From a virus: a stretch of DNA of 51,775 bases. The translations under genes and the position numbers were made by a program. The first letter of the stretch is position 1. Each line of letters opens with the position of its first letter. Of this stretch, positions 40,047 to 47,545 are shown one piece after another. The stretch lies in the IMG/VR virus record IMGVR_UViG_3300021067_000053, positions 1 to 51,775 of that record; one strand, written 5' to 3'. The notes beneath the pieces are model-generated. The model was not told the origin of the DNA. It ran no database searches and was given only the letters and a program-made list of their open reading frames with translations.

Positions 40047-40144
40047 CCGGGGCGGCCCGCCTGGATTGCAACGCAAGGCCCAGACTGCCCGGCGCCGTGT
40101 GGCCGCTACTCGTTCGCGGCCGTTGTGCGGGCCGCCCCGAATCT

Positions 40145-40726
40145 CTACCGCGCCTCCGCGACGGCCTGATTCACTCTCGAATTAAGGAAGGCCGACACCT
40201 CGTCTTTTCGCTCGGCCGACAAGTCCCGCCAGCTCTTGCCCCAGCCGTACTTATCGCGGACGTAGTTGTTCAGCTCCGCCTCGCCCTTGCCCAGAATGTC
40301 GAGCGCCTCCACGATGTCGCGGTCAACGTCGCGCGCAACCTTGACGGGCGGCGTGCCCTGCGCGGTCTTGATCTGCGCCGGCGCCGCGGCCTTCTGCTGC
40401 CCGCGCTGCACCTCTTCCCTGCTCGCAACCCCGCGCTTCACCTCGAAGCCGAGCAGCGCCAAAGCTCGCCCCACGGCCGACGTTTCACACACCTCGACGT
40501 AAGACCCGGCCTGGACGTGCCCCGCGCTCTTGAGTTCGTAGGCGTGACCCGTCGCGGCCGGGAGCGAGTCGTCGGGCTCGCGGTAGGCTTCGGCGCGGAT
40601 GAGGACGAAGCCCGACTCGCGGTCGTGCTCGACGACCGATGTCAGGATGCGCCCCTGCGGGAACTTGGCGTAGAACTTCTCTATCCGCTCCGAAACTGAA
40701 ATGTATTCGTCAGGGTTGAATCTCAT
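40145..40726 (-). CDS. Putative ssDNA-annealing recombination protein (ERF/Rad52-type)
   Basis: A 193-residue protein with VSERIEKFYAKFPQGRILTSVVEHD, a beta segment, and the SAGSYVE..ETSAVGRALALLGFE signature (residues 85-110) that marks a broad phage family thought to be ERF/Rad52-like. The C-terminal part is a charged helical tail. It lies beside a winged-helix protein and the VRR-NUC-like nuclease, consistent with replication-linked recombination. ATG 40726 overlaps the upstream gene by four bases. Confidence 0.68.
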   Translation of the reverse strand: MRFNPDEYISVSERIEKFYAKFPQGRILTSVVEHDRESGFVLIRAEAYREPDDSLPAATGHAYELKSAGHVQAGSYVEVCETSAVGRALALLGFEVKRGVASREEVQRGQQKAAAPAQIKTAQGTPPVKVARDVDRDIVEALDILGKGEAELNNYVRDKYGWGKSWRDLSAERKDEVSAFLNSRVNQAVAEAR

Positions 40727-41100
40727 CGGGCAGCTTCCTTCTGATTCTTCGCCCACTCGTCCAGGTAGAACTTCACGCCCTCGGCCGTGATGCTGAAGCT
40801 GTAGACGACCGAGTTGGTCAGGCTCGAAGGGCTGCGGCGGCGACCCTTTCGCTCCACGAGCCCGGCGCGCTCCAGTTCGCCCCTCCTCTTCCCCACCGAG
40901 GTCTGCTTTCTGCCCATCGCCTCGGCCAGCTCGAAGTCGTCCAGAGGGTCGGAGAAGCGGCGGCGGAAGAAGACCGCGAGCACGGCCCGGCAGTCCTTCG
41001 TGACGTGCGGGGCGACCGACTCGGCCGCCATGACCGACGTAACGGGGTCGCCGGACCGCGCTGCCCGCCTCGGGTCGAAGTTGAATGCCGACTGTTCCAT
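40723..41100 (-). CDS. Winged-helix DNA-binding protein (125 aa)
   Basis: Residues 40-115 carry a winged helix: helix DCRAVLAVFFRRRF, helix-turn-helix LDDFELAEAMGRKQTSVGKRRGELERAGLVER and a wing KGRRRSPSSLTNSVVYSFS. Probably a repressor or replication-associated DNA-binding protein. The start directly abuts the upstream stop. Confidence 0.72.
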   Translation of the reverse strand: MEQSAFNFDPRRAARSGDPVTSVMAAESVAPHVTKDCRAVLAVFFRRRFSDPLDDFELAEAMGRKQTSVGKRRGELERAGLVERKGRRRSPSSLTNSVVYSFSITAEGVKFYLDEWAKNQKEAAR

Positions 41101-41334
41101 TTACCCCACCACGTAGACGAGGAGGGCGAACACGAACGCCGTCAGGACGCCCAGGAAGGCCACCCACGGCTCCCTCCGCTCCTGCTCAAGCAGGCGGTGG
41201 TACTCCGACGCCTTGGTCCACCGCCCGGGCCGCCGTGGCAGTTCGTAGCCGGGGCGGCGCCGGTGCTCGACCCTGCGCCGCGTGACGGGCGGGACTTCCT
41301 CGATGCCGTAGAAGTTGGTGCGGTGTGTGCTCAT
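41101..41334 (-). CDS. C-anchored membrane protein (77 aa)
   Basis: A basic N-terminal 55 residues (RRRVEHRRRPGYELPRRPGRW) and one C-terminal span (VAFLGVLTAFVFALLVYVVG). Tail-anchored topology. Unrecognised; might tether a complex at the membrane. Confidence 0.65.
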   Translation of the reverse strand: MSTHRTNFYGIEEVPPVTRRRVEHRRRPGYELPRRPGRWTKASEYHRLLEQERREPWVAFLGVLTAFVFALLVYVVG

Positions 41335-41450
41335 GTCTCTGTTTCCCCGCGTCGTGATTTAGTTAGGCGGCCCCGACAGTTCCCCCCAATCGGGGCCGCC
41401 CCTACCACGCCCCCGGGCCGCGCGGCCCGGTCAGTGAATGGGCGCGATGT

Positions 41451-41512
41451 CAAAGAAAAAACGGGGCGGGCTTTGCCGGAGAGCGACCGCTTGAGGTGCC
41501 TCCCCCGCCCCG
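41451..41512 (-). terminator. Intrinsic terminator below the 41527 gene
   Basis: cggggcggg at 41462-41470 pairs with cccgccccg at 41504-41512, followed on the minus strand by TTTTTTCTTTG. The 41335-41526 gap also holds a perfect 11-bp inverted repeat ggcggccccga/tcggggccgcc near 41370-41400 without a U-run. Confidence 0.7.
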
Positions 41513-41526
41513 AAGCGCCTACGGGA

Positions 41527-41688
41527 TTAGGCCGAACGTCTACGAAACTTCCTGCCCCTGAACCACGGGACGCTGACGGTCAGCGTCGGGGGCTCGAAGT
41601 GGGCGCGGGCGCAGAACCAGAGCATTTCGCGTTCGGACAACTCGGGCTTCTGGTTGTGCCTGTGCCAAAAAAGAATCCAGTCCGTCAT
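41527..41688 (-). CDS. Hypothetical small protein (53 aa)
   Basis: ATG 41688 has a GAGG site eight bases upstream. MTDWILFWHRHNQKPEL starts an amphipathic helix; the C-terminus is Arg-rich (RGRKFRRRSA). Unrecognised. Confidence 0.6.
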   Translation of the reverse strand: MTDWILFWHRHNQKPELSEREMLWFCARAHFEPPTLTVSVPWFRGRKFRRRSA

Positions 41689-41720
41689 GTGTCGGCCTCT
41701 TGGGGGAGTGACGGGGGCGG

Positions 41721-42485
41721 TCACGCCGTCAGTTCGAGAACGCCCTGCGCCAGCCTATCGGCCGCTTCCTCGCAATACTTCTCTTCAATCTCAATCCCGA
41801 TGGCCTTGCGACCGCGAACCTTCGCCGCCACTAAAGTCGTACCGCTGCCCATGAAGGGGTCAAGGATAGTTTCGCCCGGGTCGCTGAACAGAACCGTGAG
41901 CTCGCGCATCAGAGCCTCCGGCTTCGGGCAAGGGTGATTCGGCCTGTTCTTTTTCACCGTACCGAAGTGCCACACCGCCGGGTGCCCGCCGCCGTTCCAG
42001 CGCATCGGCCCCTGCGCGTGCGCAATCGTGCAGGGTTCGAAACCCACGGCGGGGCGGTCGCCGCTGAACTGCGGCATCGGATCATGCTTGACCCAAGCGC
42101 CCGTGCGAACGTAGCGCAGGCCGGCGGCCTCGAGGGCGATACGCCACAAGTGGCAAGTCTCAACGTCGCTGAAGACGAGCGCCCAACGGCGGACTAGTCG
42201 CCCGATCTCCGCGGCGACGGCATCAAGCATGTCGTCAATGTGGCCGATGGCCCCGGCCGCAAGCTTTTCAATGGATACACTGGAGTATTGATGATTGCGG
42301 ATTCCGAGACGGGCAGGGGTGCCGCTCCCGGCGTTCGTGTGAGGGGAGCGCAGCCGCCGATACACGTCGCGGGAGTAAGGGGGATCGGTAAGTACCACGC
42401 TTACCGCCTCGAGGTGTGGCAACACCTCCCGGCAATCGCCGTGATAAATCGTGCTGCTCTCGTCTTGGTAGTAAGGCTTCAGCAT
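41721..42485 (-). CDS. DNA amino-methyltransferase (N4/N6, beta class)
   Basis: A 254-residue methyltransferase. The catalytic DPPY is at residues 34-37 and the S-adenosylmethionine-binding DPFMGSGTT begins at 209; the order catalytic-then-cofactor motif marks the beta class. It probably methylates adenine-N6 or cytosine-N4 at a fixed site, protecting phage DNA from host restriction. No cognate endonuclease is visible next to it. It is the first of two or three methyltransferases in the window. Confidence 0.88.
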   Translation of the reverse strand: MLKPYYQDESSTIYHGDCREVLPHLEAVSVVLTDPPYSRDVYRRLRSPHTNAGSGTPARLGIRNHQYSSVSIEKLAAGAIGHIDDMLDAVAAEIGRLVRRWALVFSDVETCHLWRIALEAAGLRYVRTGAWVKHDPMPQFSGDRPAVGFEPCTIAHAQGPMRWNGGGHPAVWHFGTVKKNRPNHPCPKPEALMRELTVLFSDPGETILDPFMGSGTTLVAAKVRGRKAIGIEIEEKYCEEAADRLAQGVLELTA

Positions 42486-42543
42486 CCCGTTTCCAGTCCC
42501 CTCCCCTTCCCCTTCGTCCGGCCGTGTCAGAGCGTGGGTAGGG

Positions 42544-43371
42544 TCAAAGCTTCGCGCCCTCGACGCCGATCTCGCCGAGCGTCAGAAAGTCCCCGAACGA
42601 GAGCGCCACGCGCGCCGAGACGAGCAGGTGAGCGCGCGCCTCTTCGGTACGCCCCAGCGACGCCAGCACCCGCCCGATGCTGAAGACCGGCTTGGAGACT
42701 TCCCACGCGTGCCCGCCCTCGACAAAGAGCGGCGCGGCCTTCGCGTACTCGCGGACGGCCTTCTCGGGCTGCTTGTCGAGTTCGTACGTGCGGCCCCAGC
42801 CGTTGTGGAAGCGCGCGCGTGTGAGTGGGTGCGCCCGCTCGGCGAAGGGGGAGACGAGGTTGAGCAGGGCTATCGAGTACGCGTTGTCGCCGCCGTCGCG
42901 CAAGACCATCGTCAGATTGCACGTCCACGCCACGCGCCGCGTCGAGTCGTCAAGGGCGAGCGAGCCGAGACGGTCAACGCAGAGGGCGCGCGCCTCGTCG
43001 AGCCGGCCTTCGCGGTAGAGGCGGACGAACAGGGTTCGGTCGGCCTCAAGGCCCTCGGCCTCGTCGGGTACGGCCGGGTACGACTGCGGCAGCGGGTATG
43101 GGATAGAATAGAGGGATAGGCAGCGGGCGATTTCCGCCCGCTCGTCAACCGAAGGAGAATTAGATATGCGAAAGATACTCCCCGCCGTGCTGCTCGTGTG
43201 CGCCGTCTCGCTGTCCGCGTGGGCGGGCCCCGGCGACTCTGCCGGCACGGAACCGACGCCGACGCCGACGCCCGACGAGACCGGCACGCTGGGCTCGTCG
43301 CAAACGGCGACCGGCGACCCGTCCGGCCTCGTCTCGGCTTTCGTTGATGGCGTCCTCGTCGTCATCTTCAA
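42544..43371 (-). CDS. TPR protein, start unresolved
   Basis: The protein-like part (from about EADRTLFVRLYREGRLDEARAL to the end, some 170 residues) is built of tetratricopeptide-type helix pairs, for example RARFHNGWGRTYELDKQPEKAVREYAKA and GRVLASLGRTEEARAHLLVSARVALS. The upstream 100 codons run antisense through the secreted peptide gene and are not protein-like, and no ATG/GTG/TTG exists in frame between about 43365 and the TPR core until GTG in RRVAWTC. It is therefore either a truncated gene or uses a rare start. TPR proteins of RRNPP type are receptors of signalling peptides; the neighbouring peptide gene makes this the attractive hypothesis. Confidence 0.6.
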   Translation of the reverse strand: MKMTTRTPSTKAETRPDGSPVAVCDEPSVPVSSGVGVGVGSVPAESPGPAHADSETAHTSSTAGSIFRISNSPSVDERAEIARCLSLYSIPYPLPQSYPAVPDEAEGLEADRTLFVRLYREGRLDEARALCVDRLGSLALDDSTRRVAWTCNLTMVLRDGGDNAYSIALLNLVSPFAERAHPLTRARFHNGWGRTYELDKQPEKAVREYAKAAPLFVEGGHAWEVSKPVFSIGRVLASLGRTEEARAHLLVSARVALSFGDFLTLGEIGVEGAKL

Positions 43372-43381
43372 CCTGCCTTAG
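43166..43381 (+). CDS. Small secreted peptide precursor (71 aa)
   Basis: A textbook Sec signal (MRKILPAVLLVCAVSLSAWA, cleavage after residue 20), then a Gly/Asp-rich stretch, a TPTPTP linker, a Ser/Thr-rich middle and a hydrophobic C-terminus (VSAFVDGVLVVIFNLP). AAGGAGAA precedes ATG 43166. A TAGAAT box (43104-43109) and a hairpin (agcgggcg/cgcccgct, about 43121-43141) lie upstream. It is divergent from, and overlaps the extended frame of, the TPR protein. No mature function is known; a signalling peptide is inferred from the pairing. Confidence 0.72.
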   Translation: MRKILPAVLLVCAVSLSAWAGPGDSAGTEPTPTPTPDETGTLGSSQTATGDPSGLVSAFVDGVLVVIFNLP

Positions 43382-43471
43382 CCCTTCTCTGCCCCGGCGG
43401 CGGCCCCCGCCCACTGCCCAACGCTTTCCCGGTCGTCTGACAGCTACCGAAGGCCGCCGAGCCGAGACCCC

Positions 43472-43932
43472 TTACGCAAACCTTCTGATTTCCTGCTCCC
43501 GCTGCTCGGGCGTGAAGGCCCGCCGCAGCCTCGAATCCAGCATCGAACGCAGCTTGACCATCGCGGAGCGCTCGGCCTCCTCGTCCGCCTTGAGCCATGC
43601 GGTCGTCAACTCGTCAACCGCCCTCTTCATCGCCATCCGGTCGGCGTCCGCCGCGCCGAGGAAGTCCCCGACCCTCAGCCGCACGATCACGTCCGTCAGC
43701 GCGTCGGCCTGCATCTCGAATATCTCGGGCTGGACTTCCTTCCACGCGGCCAGCTCCTCGCAGGCCTCGAAGACGGGCGCGTTCTGCGGCTCCTCCGGGT
43801 TCCACTCGCGCGAGTGCTGCGAGCGGTGCTTCTTCGTGAGGTTGGCGACCTTCTGGAAGCGCCGTGTTCGATGCGGTTGTAGATGCGCTCGTGGAACGCG
43901 TAAGAGTCGAAGGAATTATCTTTGAGGCTCAC
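43472..43932 (-). CDS. Hypothetical helical protein with an apparent frameshift
   Basis: Starts GTG 43932 (GGAAGG site) with VSLKDNSFDSYAFHERIYNRIEHG. At about 43856-43862 (ggaagcgccg) the frame must move by -1 to continue with RFQKVANLTKKHRSQHSREW and on to the stop at 43472. Both sides are protein-like and helical, so one original gene of about 152 codons is likely. A missing base (error or mutation) or programmed slippage would explain it. If the second part is taken alone it starts at about 43714. Confidence 0.62.
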
Positions 43933-44338
43933 GATTTACCTTCCGTTCGTGATTTACCCGGAATCAAAATCGGTTCAAGATGTCTACCGTTCCGGCCCCG
44001 CGCCCCCACGGGAATCACCGGGGAGAGTGCCCGGAACGTGTCCGGGTGCTGCCGAACGAGTTATTGCCCTCGCTCCGCGGGGCGGAAGATGAAATGAACT
44101 GTGGGGCCGTTGCGGGTATGGCGGCCGACCCCGGCCGCCGCTTGCGCACCTGACGCCCTTCCTCGTACCGCTGCCCTTGCGGCGTATGGAAACTTTACCG
44201 AGGCGTTACGGGTCGCTTAGGTCAGGCTACCCTTGCCGGCCTACGGGTGTTGGTTCACCGATGCGGTTAGGCTCGCCGCATCCCGGCAGCACTTGAAAAG
44301 AACTCGGTTCGCGCCCCTTCGCGCGGGGGAGGCGGTCG
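43933..44338. other. Gene-free region, structured
   Basis: No supportable gene in about 406 bases. Minus-strand hairpins include ggcggcc/ggccgcc (about 44130-44150) and gatgcgg/ccgcatc (about 44259-44283). One copy of the 25-base repeat lies at 44308-44332. It may be a 3-prime untranslated region or small RNA of the 44339 gene; I see no terminator with a U-run. Confidence 0.4.
44308..44332. repeat. 25-base repeat, copy 1
   Basis: Shares 23 of 25 bases with 44718-44742 (core cccttcgcgcgggggagg). Both copies lie just after the stop codon of a leftward gene and can form a short cccc/gggg hairpin. Confidence 0.75.
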
Positions 44339-44671
44339 TTAAGTCCAGATTTTCAAGATGAGCCAGCCGAAAAGCAGACTCATCGCCGGATGCAGGAACA
44401 TCAAAACGATGGCCGTCACCATCTGCTGACTCACCGGCCGCTCGTCCTCTTGGTCGGGCGCCCGGTAGAGGATGAAGCTGGCGATTAAGGTGACGGTGAT
44501 GGCCTGAAGCATCGAGAGCGGGGCGGCGTTGAAGTTCGGGACGGCGAACCAGCCCCACAGGACTGTGAGCGTCCAAGCCTTCAGCGGCACGCCGACGAAG
44601 ATGCCGAGCGGCACGCCCAGGAGGAACAGGACGCAGCCGGTCAACGCTTCACCGTCTTTACTTTCGGCCAT
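44339..44671 (-). CDS. Three-span membrane protein (110 aa)
   Basis: ATG 44671 has GAGGAAAC before it. Hydrophobic spans lie at about residues 13-37, 50-68 and 88-108; the short loop between the second and third is charged (APDQEDERPVS). Possibly a superinfection-exclusion or envelope protein; unproven. Confidence 0.65.
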   Translation of the reverse strand: MAESKDGEALTGCVLFLLGVPLGIFVGVPLKAWTLTVLWGWFAVPNFNAAPLSMLQAITVTLIASFILYRAPDQEDERPVSQQMVTAIVLMFLHPAMSLLFGWLILKIWT

Positions 44672-44717
44672 ATGTTTCCTCGTCACGGTCGTGTTCGGTC
44701 GTCGGCGTCAGCCGGGT

Positions 44718-44742
44718 TTCGTGTCCCTTCGCGCGGGGGAGG
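44718..44742. repeat. 25-base repeat, copy 2
   Basis: Second copy of the 44308-44332 repeat, just downstream of the C5 methyltransferase stop at 44751 in the leftward direction. Confidence 0.75.
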
Positions 44743-44750
44743 AGAGACGG

Positions 44751-45518
44751 TCAGGCGGCACGCTCCGCTCGCGTTTCGAGGTGCGCCATCACCTGACGCC
44801 CGAGAAATTCGCCATAGGCCGGGGGAATGGCTTGCGAAATCTCGCCCCAATCCATCCAGTCAATGCCGAGCAGTTCGCGGGCCAAGCGCATCTTGAGTTC
44901 TTTGCCGACAATATCCGTGCCCCGGTGCGTGCCGTTGGCCCGCCTGCGAATGCGTGCGTGGTCTCCGTAGAAACCGACCACGGGCTGTGAGCCGTGACGG
45001 CAAGCGGGCTGGGTGAGCCAAACGTTCGACTCGAACAGCCGATGCCTTCTGAGTTGGTACTCGTCCGTGAAGAGGCCGAACATGCTCCCGCAGAGCACGA
45101 CGCCGTTGACCTTGCTAAACAGTGAAGGGGGGCCGACTGTGAGCGGAGCACCTTCGACGTTCTCAATAATCCAGGGGAGCCCCGAGGCCGTCAGGCGCTC
45201 CCGTATCGGTTCGACGAGTTCGGGGTGGCTTGGGCGGGCGTTCGACATCACGCGCATGTCGCTGTATGCCTGACACGGTGGCGACGCCCATATGAAATCG
45301 AAGCCCGACAGGTCGAACGTGAGCGCGTCGGCCTGAATGAAACGGAACGGGTACCGCGGCTGCGGCTCGATGTCCACGCCCGTCACGTCGAAGCCCGTGC
45401 GGTACAGTCCCATCGAAGCCCCGCCGGCCTTGCAGAACAGGTCGAGCGCCTGGAAACGCCGCCCGGCCTCCATCTCGTCGGGGTGCTGTGGCGCCGGGGT
45501 GGCGGTAGGGGTGGTCAT
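44751..45518 (-). CDS. DNA cytosine-5 methyltransferase
   Basis: A 255-residue C5 methyltransferase: motif I LDLFCKAGGASMG (25-37), catalytic Cys82 in SPPCQAYS (motif IV), ENVEG (motif VI, 119-123), and a C-terminal motif X-like segment (PPAYGEFLGRQV). It is short because the target-recognition region is compact, as in many phage enzymes. Likely protects against host restriction. Confidence 0.88.
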   Translation of the reverse strand: MTTPTATPAPQHPDEMEAGRRFQALDLFCKAGGASMGLYRTGFDVTGVDIEPQPRYPFRFIQADALTFDLSGFDFIWASPPCQAYSDMRVMSNARPSHPELVEPIRERLTASGLPWIIENVEGAPLTVGPPSLFSKVNGVVLCGSMFGLFTDEYQLRRHRLFESNVWLTQPACRHGSQPVVGFYGDHARIRRRANGTHRGTDIVGKELKMRLARELLGIDWMDWGEISQAIPPAYGEFLGRQVMAHLETRAERAA

Positions 45519-45721
45519 GCGGCCTGCGCCTCCGCGTCTAATTTTTCGATGACTGCGCTGATAATGAACTCCTGCGGACTCCTGTAGCCCTTCCTCGTCG
45601 CGGTCTGTTCGACCCGCGCGTCCAGGCTCTTAGGCCAGCGGAGTCCGCGCTGCACGGAATCGTCGGTAGATGCCTGACCCGCGCCGCGCGCCGTCCGTGA
45701 TTTCTTCTCTTTCCTTTCCAT
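45515..45721 (-). CDS. Ribbon-helix-helix repressor
   Basis: A 68-residue protein: basic flexible N-terminus (MERKEKKSRTARGAG), then RGLRWPKSLDARVEQTATRKGYRSPQEFIISAVIEKLD, a ribbon-helix-helix domain. The ATG at 45721 is inside the operator array at 45722-45747, so it probably represses its own synthesis. The stop overlaps the ATG of the C5 methyltransferase (ATGA), so it may control that gene too. The N-terminal tail recalls ParG/CopG-type proteins. Confidence 0.78.
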   Translation of the reverse strand: MERKEKKSRTARGAGQASTDDSVQRGLRWPKSLDARVEQTATRKGYRSPQEFIISAVIEKLDAEAQAA

Positions 45722-45747
45722 GCTAGCGGACGCTAGCACAAGCTAGC
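45722..45747. promoter_or_regulatory. Operator array, three GCTAGC at 10-bp steps
   Basis: GCTAGC at 45722, 45732 and 45742, spaced one helical turn. It overlaps the start of the ribbon-helix-helix gene, and the identical arrangement recurs at 46709-46734. Confidence 0.75.
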
Positions 45748-45770
45748 CACCCCTGTCAAATGTTTTCCGC

Positions 45771-45800
45771 TTGGAGGTGAAAATAATTTGTGGGTAACAT
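45771..45800 (+). promoter_or_regulatory. Promoter of the 45811 gene
   Basis: TTGGAG (45771-45776), 18-bp spacer, TAACAT (45795-45800), ten bases to ATG 45811. An imperfect dyad (ggtaac/gctacc) overlaps the -10 and start. Confidence 0.55.
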
Positions 45801-45810
45801 CTGCTACCAG

Positions 45811-46224
45811 ATGCCTAAGAGACCACAGCTGAACCTGACCCCGCCGCGCGAACTGCTTGACCGGCTCGACGAGATGGCGCGGACTTACCTCGGCGACGAG
45901 ACACGCCGGAACGAGATCGCCGTGGAAGTGCTCAAGACGTATCTACCCTTTTGGGAGGCGGGGGCGGCGGCGAAGGCCGAAGTCGTTAACAAGCAACGGA
46001 GGGACGCGGCCCTGAGCGTCTTGCAGGGCGGAGCGGTCGAGCTGGTAAGTGGGCACGCCGAGACGGCAGCGCCGACCGCCAGATTCGCCGGACAGGTGGA
46101 TGAAGTAGGCGAAATGACCCCGGCGACCAGGGAGCAACTCAACGCGGCACCAAATCACGGGAGGCAAAGGCTTGACGACGCTCGCAAAAAAGGACGCAAA
46201 AAAAGTGTAAAAAGGGCCGGTTAA
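45811..46224 (+). CDS. Putative regulator (137 aa), divergent from the repressor
   Basis: Begins MPKRPQLNLTPPRELLDRLDEMART, a ribbon-helix-helix-like start, followed by a helix (TRRNEIAVEVLKTYL) and a low-complexity basic C-terminus (DDARKKGRKKSVKRAG). Taken as a DNA-binding regulator facing the ribbon-helix-helix repressor, as in a lysis-lysogeny switch. The upstream in-frame start (45790) is less likely because it lies in the promoter. No good ribosome binding site. Confidence 0.65.
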   Translation: MPKRPQLNLTPPRELLDRLDEMARTYLGDETRRNEIAVEVLKTYLPFWEAGAAAKAEVVNKQRRDAALSVLQGGAVELVSGHAETAAPTARFAGQVDEVGEMTPATREQLNAAPNHGRQRLDDARKKGRKKSVKRAG

Positions 46225-46312
46225 TCGGTCAAACTGAATATAGACTTTATTCCATCTTTTGAGTACGCTCCCGAACCTCCGTCTCCCCACAGTCGGACTC
46301 AGGAGGTACCTC

Positions 46313-46615
46313 GTGTTAATGCGTTCGCCTTGCCCCTCGCTGTGCGAAGTCGAGCATTTCACCTTCCGGCTGAACTCGGGCGCTCTCTCCTGCGCCCGCA
46401 TCCCGGTCGGCTCACTCTTACTTGCCTGCCCTTCCCAAAATGTTTACGACGGCGATCTCGTGATAGCGGAGACGCCGCAGGGTAAACTGGTCCGCTTTTT
46501 CAGGCGTCGCGGCCCCGGCATCCACCTTGATGCCCGCGACCCTGGCATACCGCCGCTGATACTCCCTACGAACGCAGTCTCAATCCTCGGCGTCGTCTGC
46601 GCCGTGCTGAACTAG
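46313..46615 (+). CDS. LexA/S24-like protein, degenerate
   Basis: A 100-residue protein. The second half (NVYDGDLVIAETPQGKLVRFF, then LILPTNAVSILGVVCAVL) has the strand order of the LexA/S24 dimerisation and peptidase domain, but the Ser and Lys catalytic residues are not clear (no GDSM, and Arg where Lys is expected), so self-cleavage looks unlikely. GTG 46313 is chosen because AGGAGGT is five bases upstream; ATG 46319 is the alternative. Possibly an SOS or repressor-antagonist element of the control region. Confidence 0.55.
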   Translation: MLMRSPCPSLCEVEHFTFRLNSGALSCARIPVGSLLLACPSQNVYDGDLVIAETPQGKLVRFFRRRGPGIHLDARDPGIPPLILPTNAVSILGVVCAVLN

Positions 46616-46638
46616 CAACCAACTCAAAATAAACCAGA

Positions 46639-46668
46639 AGTGCCCGGTTCCCGCCGGGCACTTTTTTA
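46639..46668 (+). terminator. Intrinsic terminator after the S24-like gene
   Basis: agtgcccgg (46639-46647) pairs with ccgggcact (46654-46662), then TTTTTT. An A-rich flank makes it possibly bidirectional. Confidence 0.88.
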
Positions 46669-46708
46669 TTTCCGTAAAAAAATATTTCACTACCCTCTTG
46701 CGCTCTTT

Positions 46709-46734
46709 GCTAGCTTGTGCTAGCATACGCTAGC
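46709..46734. promoter_or_regulatory. Second GCTAGC operator array
   Basis: GCTAGC at 46709, 46719 and 46729, the same spacing as at 45722. It lies upstream of the 46798 gene (ATG 64 bases downstream), probably letting the ribbon-helix-helix protein control the right-hand operon. Confidence 0.75.
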
Positions 46735-46797
46735 GATTGAGAAGGAGGGGGCGCGCGGGCTCCCCCGGACGAATCGGCGGATTGAAGGAGAGGCGCG

Positions 46798-47349
46798 ATG
46801 AGAGAGATCAAGTTACAGCCGGGCGAGCACCTGACGAGCGCCGCAGTGAAGCTGTCGGCGCTGGCCCCGGCGAAGTGCACCTTCAACGGCGTCACGCTGG
46901 TGGCGCGTAAAGGTACGACACCCGAGGCCCTCGTCGCCTACTACAACGAAGAGTCGGAGCGGCGGGCCGAGAGGTGGCGCGAATCGCCCGAGGGGCGGGC
47001 CTACGCGGCCGAGCGGCGCGAGCGCCAGCGGAGCCTACAGGCGAAGGCCGACTCGCTGATGCTGCGACTGCCCCGGCTCGACTTCGCCGACCTGTCAGCC
47101 GTCCTCGACTGGCTCTCCGAGATGGAGGAGCCGCGCGACCACGTTGGAGTGACCGTTGACGTTCCCCGCCTCGTCGCGGAGTTCACCTCGCGCGGCTACG
47201 CCCCCGGCGTCAACTGCGACACGGCGTTCGACGCGGACGACCCCGACAACTTCGCGCGCTGGATTATCGGGCAGGCCATCAAGGAGCCCTACTACCCCGG
47301 CGTCCGGCGCTTCACGGAAGAGTGGCGCAAGAAGTTCGGCCGCAGATAG
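46798..47349 (+). CDS. Hypothetical protein, head of the right operon
   Basis: A 183-residue protein with GGAGAGG before ATG 46798. Residues 45-85 are a charged coiled helix (EESERRAERWRESPEG...). The C-terminal half (LPRLDFADLSAVLDWL, then DVPRLVAEFTSRGYAPG) is well folded but unrecognised. It is the first gene after the operator array and so the likely leader of the early right-hand operon. Confidence 0.7.
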   Translation: MREIKLQPGEHLTSAAVKLSALAPAKCTFNGVTLVARKGTTPEALVAYYNEESERRAERWRESPEGRAYAAERRERQRSLQAKADSLMLRLPRLDFADLSAVLDWLSEMEEPRDHVGVTVDVPRLVAEFTSRGYAPGVNCDTAFDADDPDNFARWIIGQAIKEPYYPGVRRFTEEWRKKFGRR

Positions 47350-47384
47350 TCGCCCTCGCCAAGCAGTAGCCCCGGAGTACTTCA

Positions 47385-47540
47385 ATGGTCAACGACACCA
47401 AGACATGTCAGCAACCCCACTGCACCGGACACATGGTCTACCGCTCCACCCTCCCGGCCGGGGAGCTTGTAGCCGGGGATGCGACGAGTCACGTGGACGT
47501 GTACGAGTGCTCCGACTGCGGGGCGCGGGATTGGGAGTGA
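47385..47540 (+). CDS. Small zinc-ribbon protein (51 aa)
   Basis: ATG 47385 has GGAG eight bases upstream. CQQPHC near the N-terminus and CSDCGAR at the C-terminus form a zinc ribbon. It ends MVYRSTLPAG...ECSDCGARDWE. A short coding region easily missed. Confidence 0.65.
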   Translation: MVNDTKTCQQPHCTGHMVYRSTLPAGELVAGDATSHVDVYECSDCGARDWE

Positions 47541-47545
47541 AGACG

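Noticed and set aside
42030-42050. tRNA T-arm-like ggttcgaaaccc
   Set aside because: Lies inside the methyltransferase gene; no acceptor or anticodon arms fit. No tRNA was found in the window.
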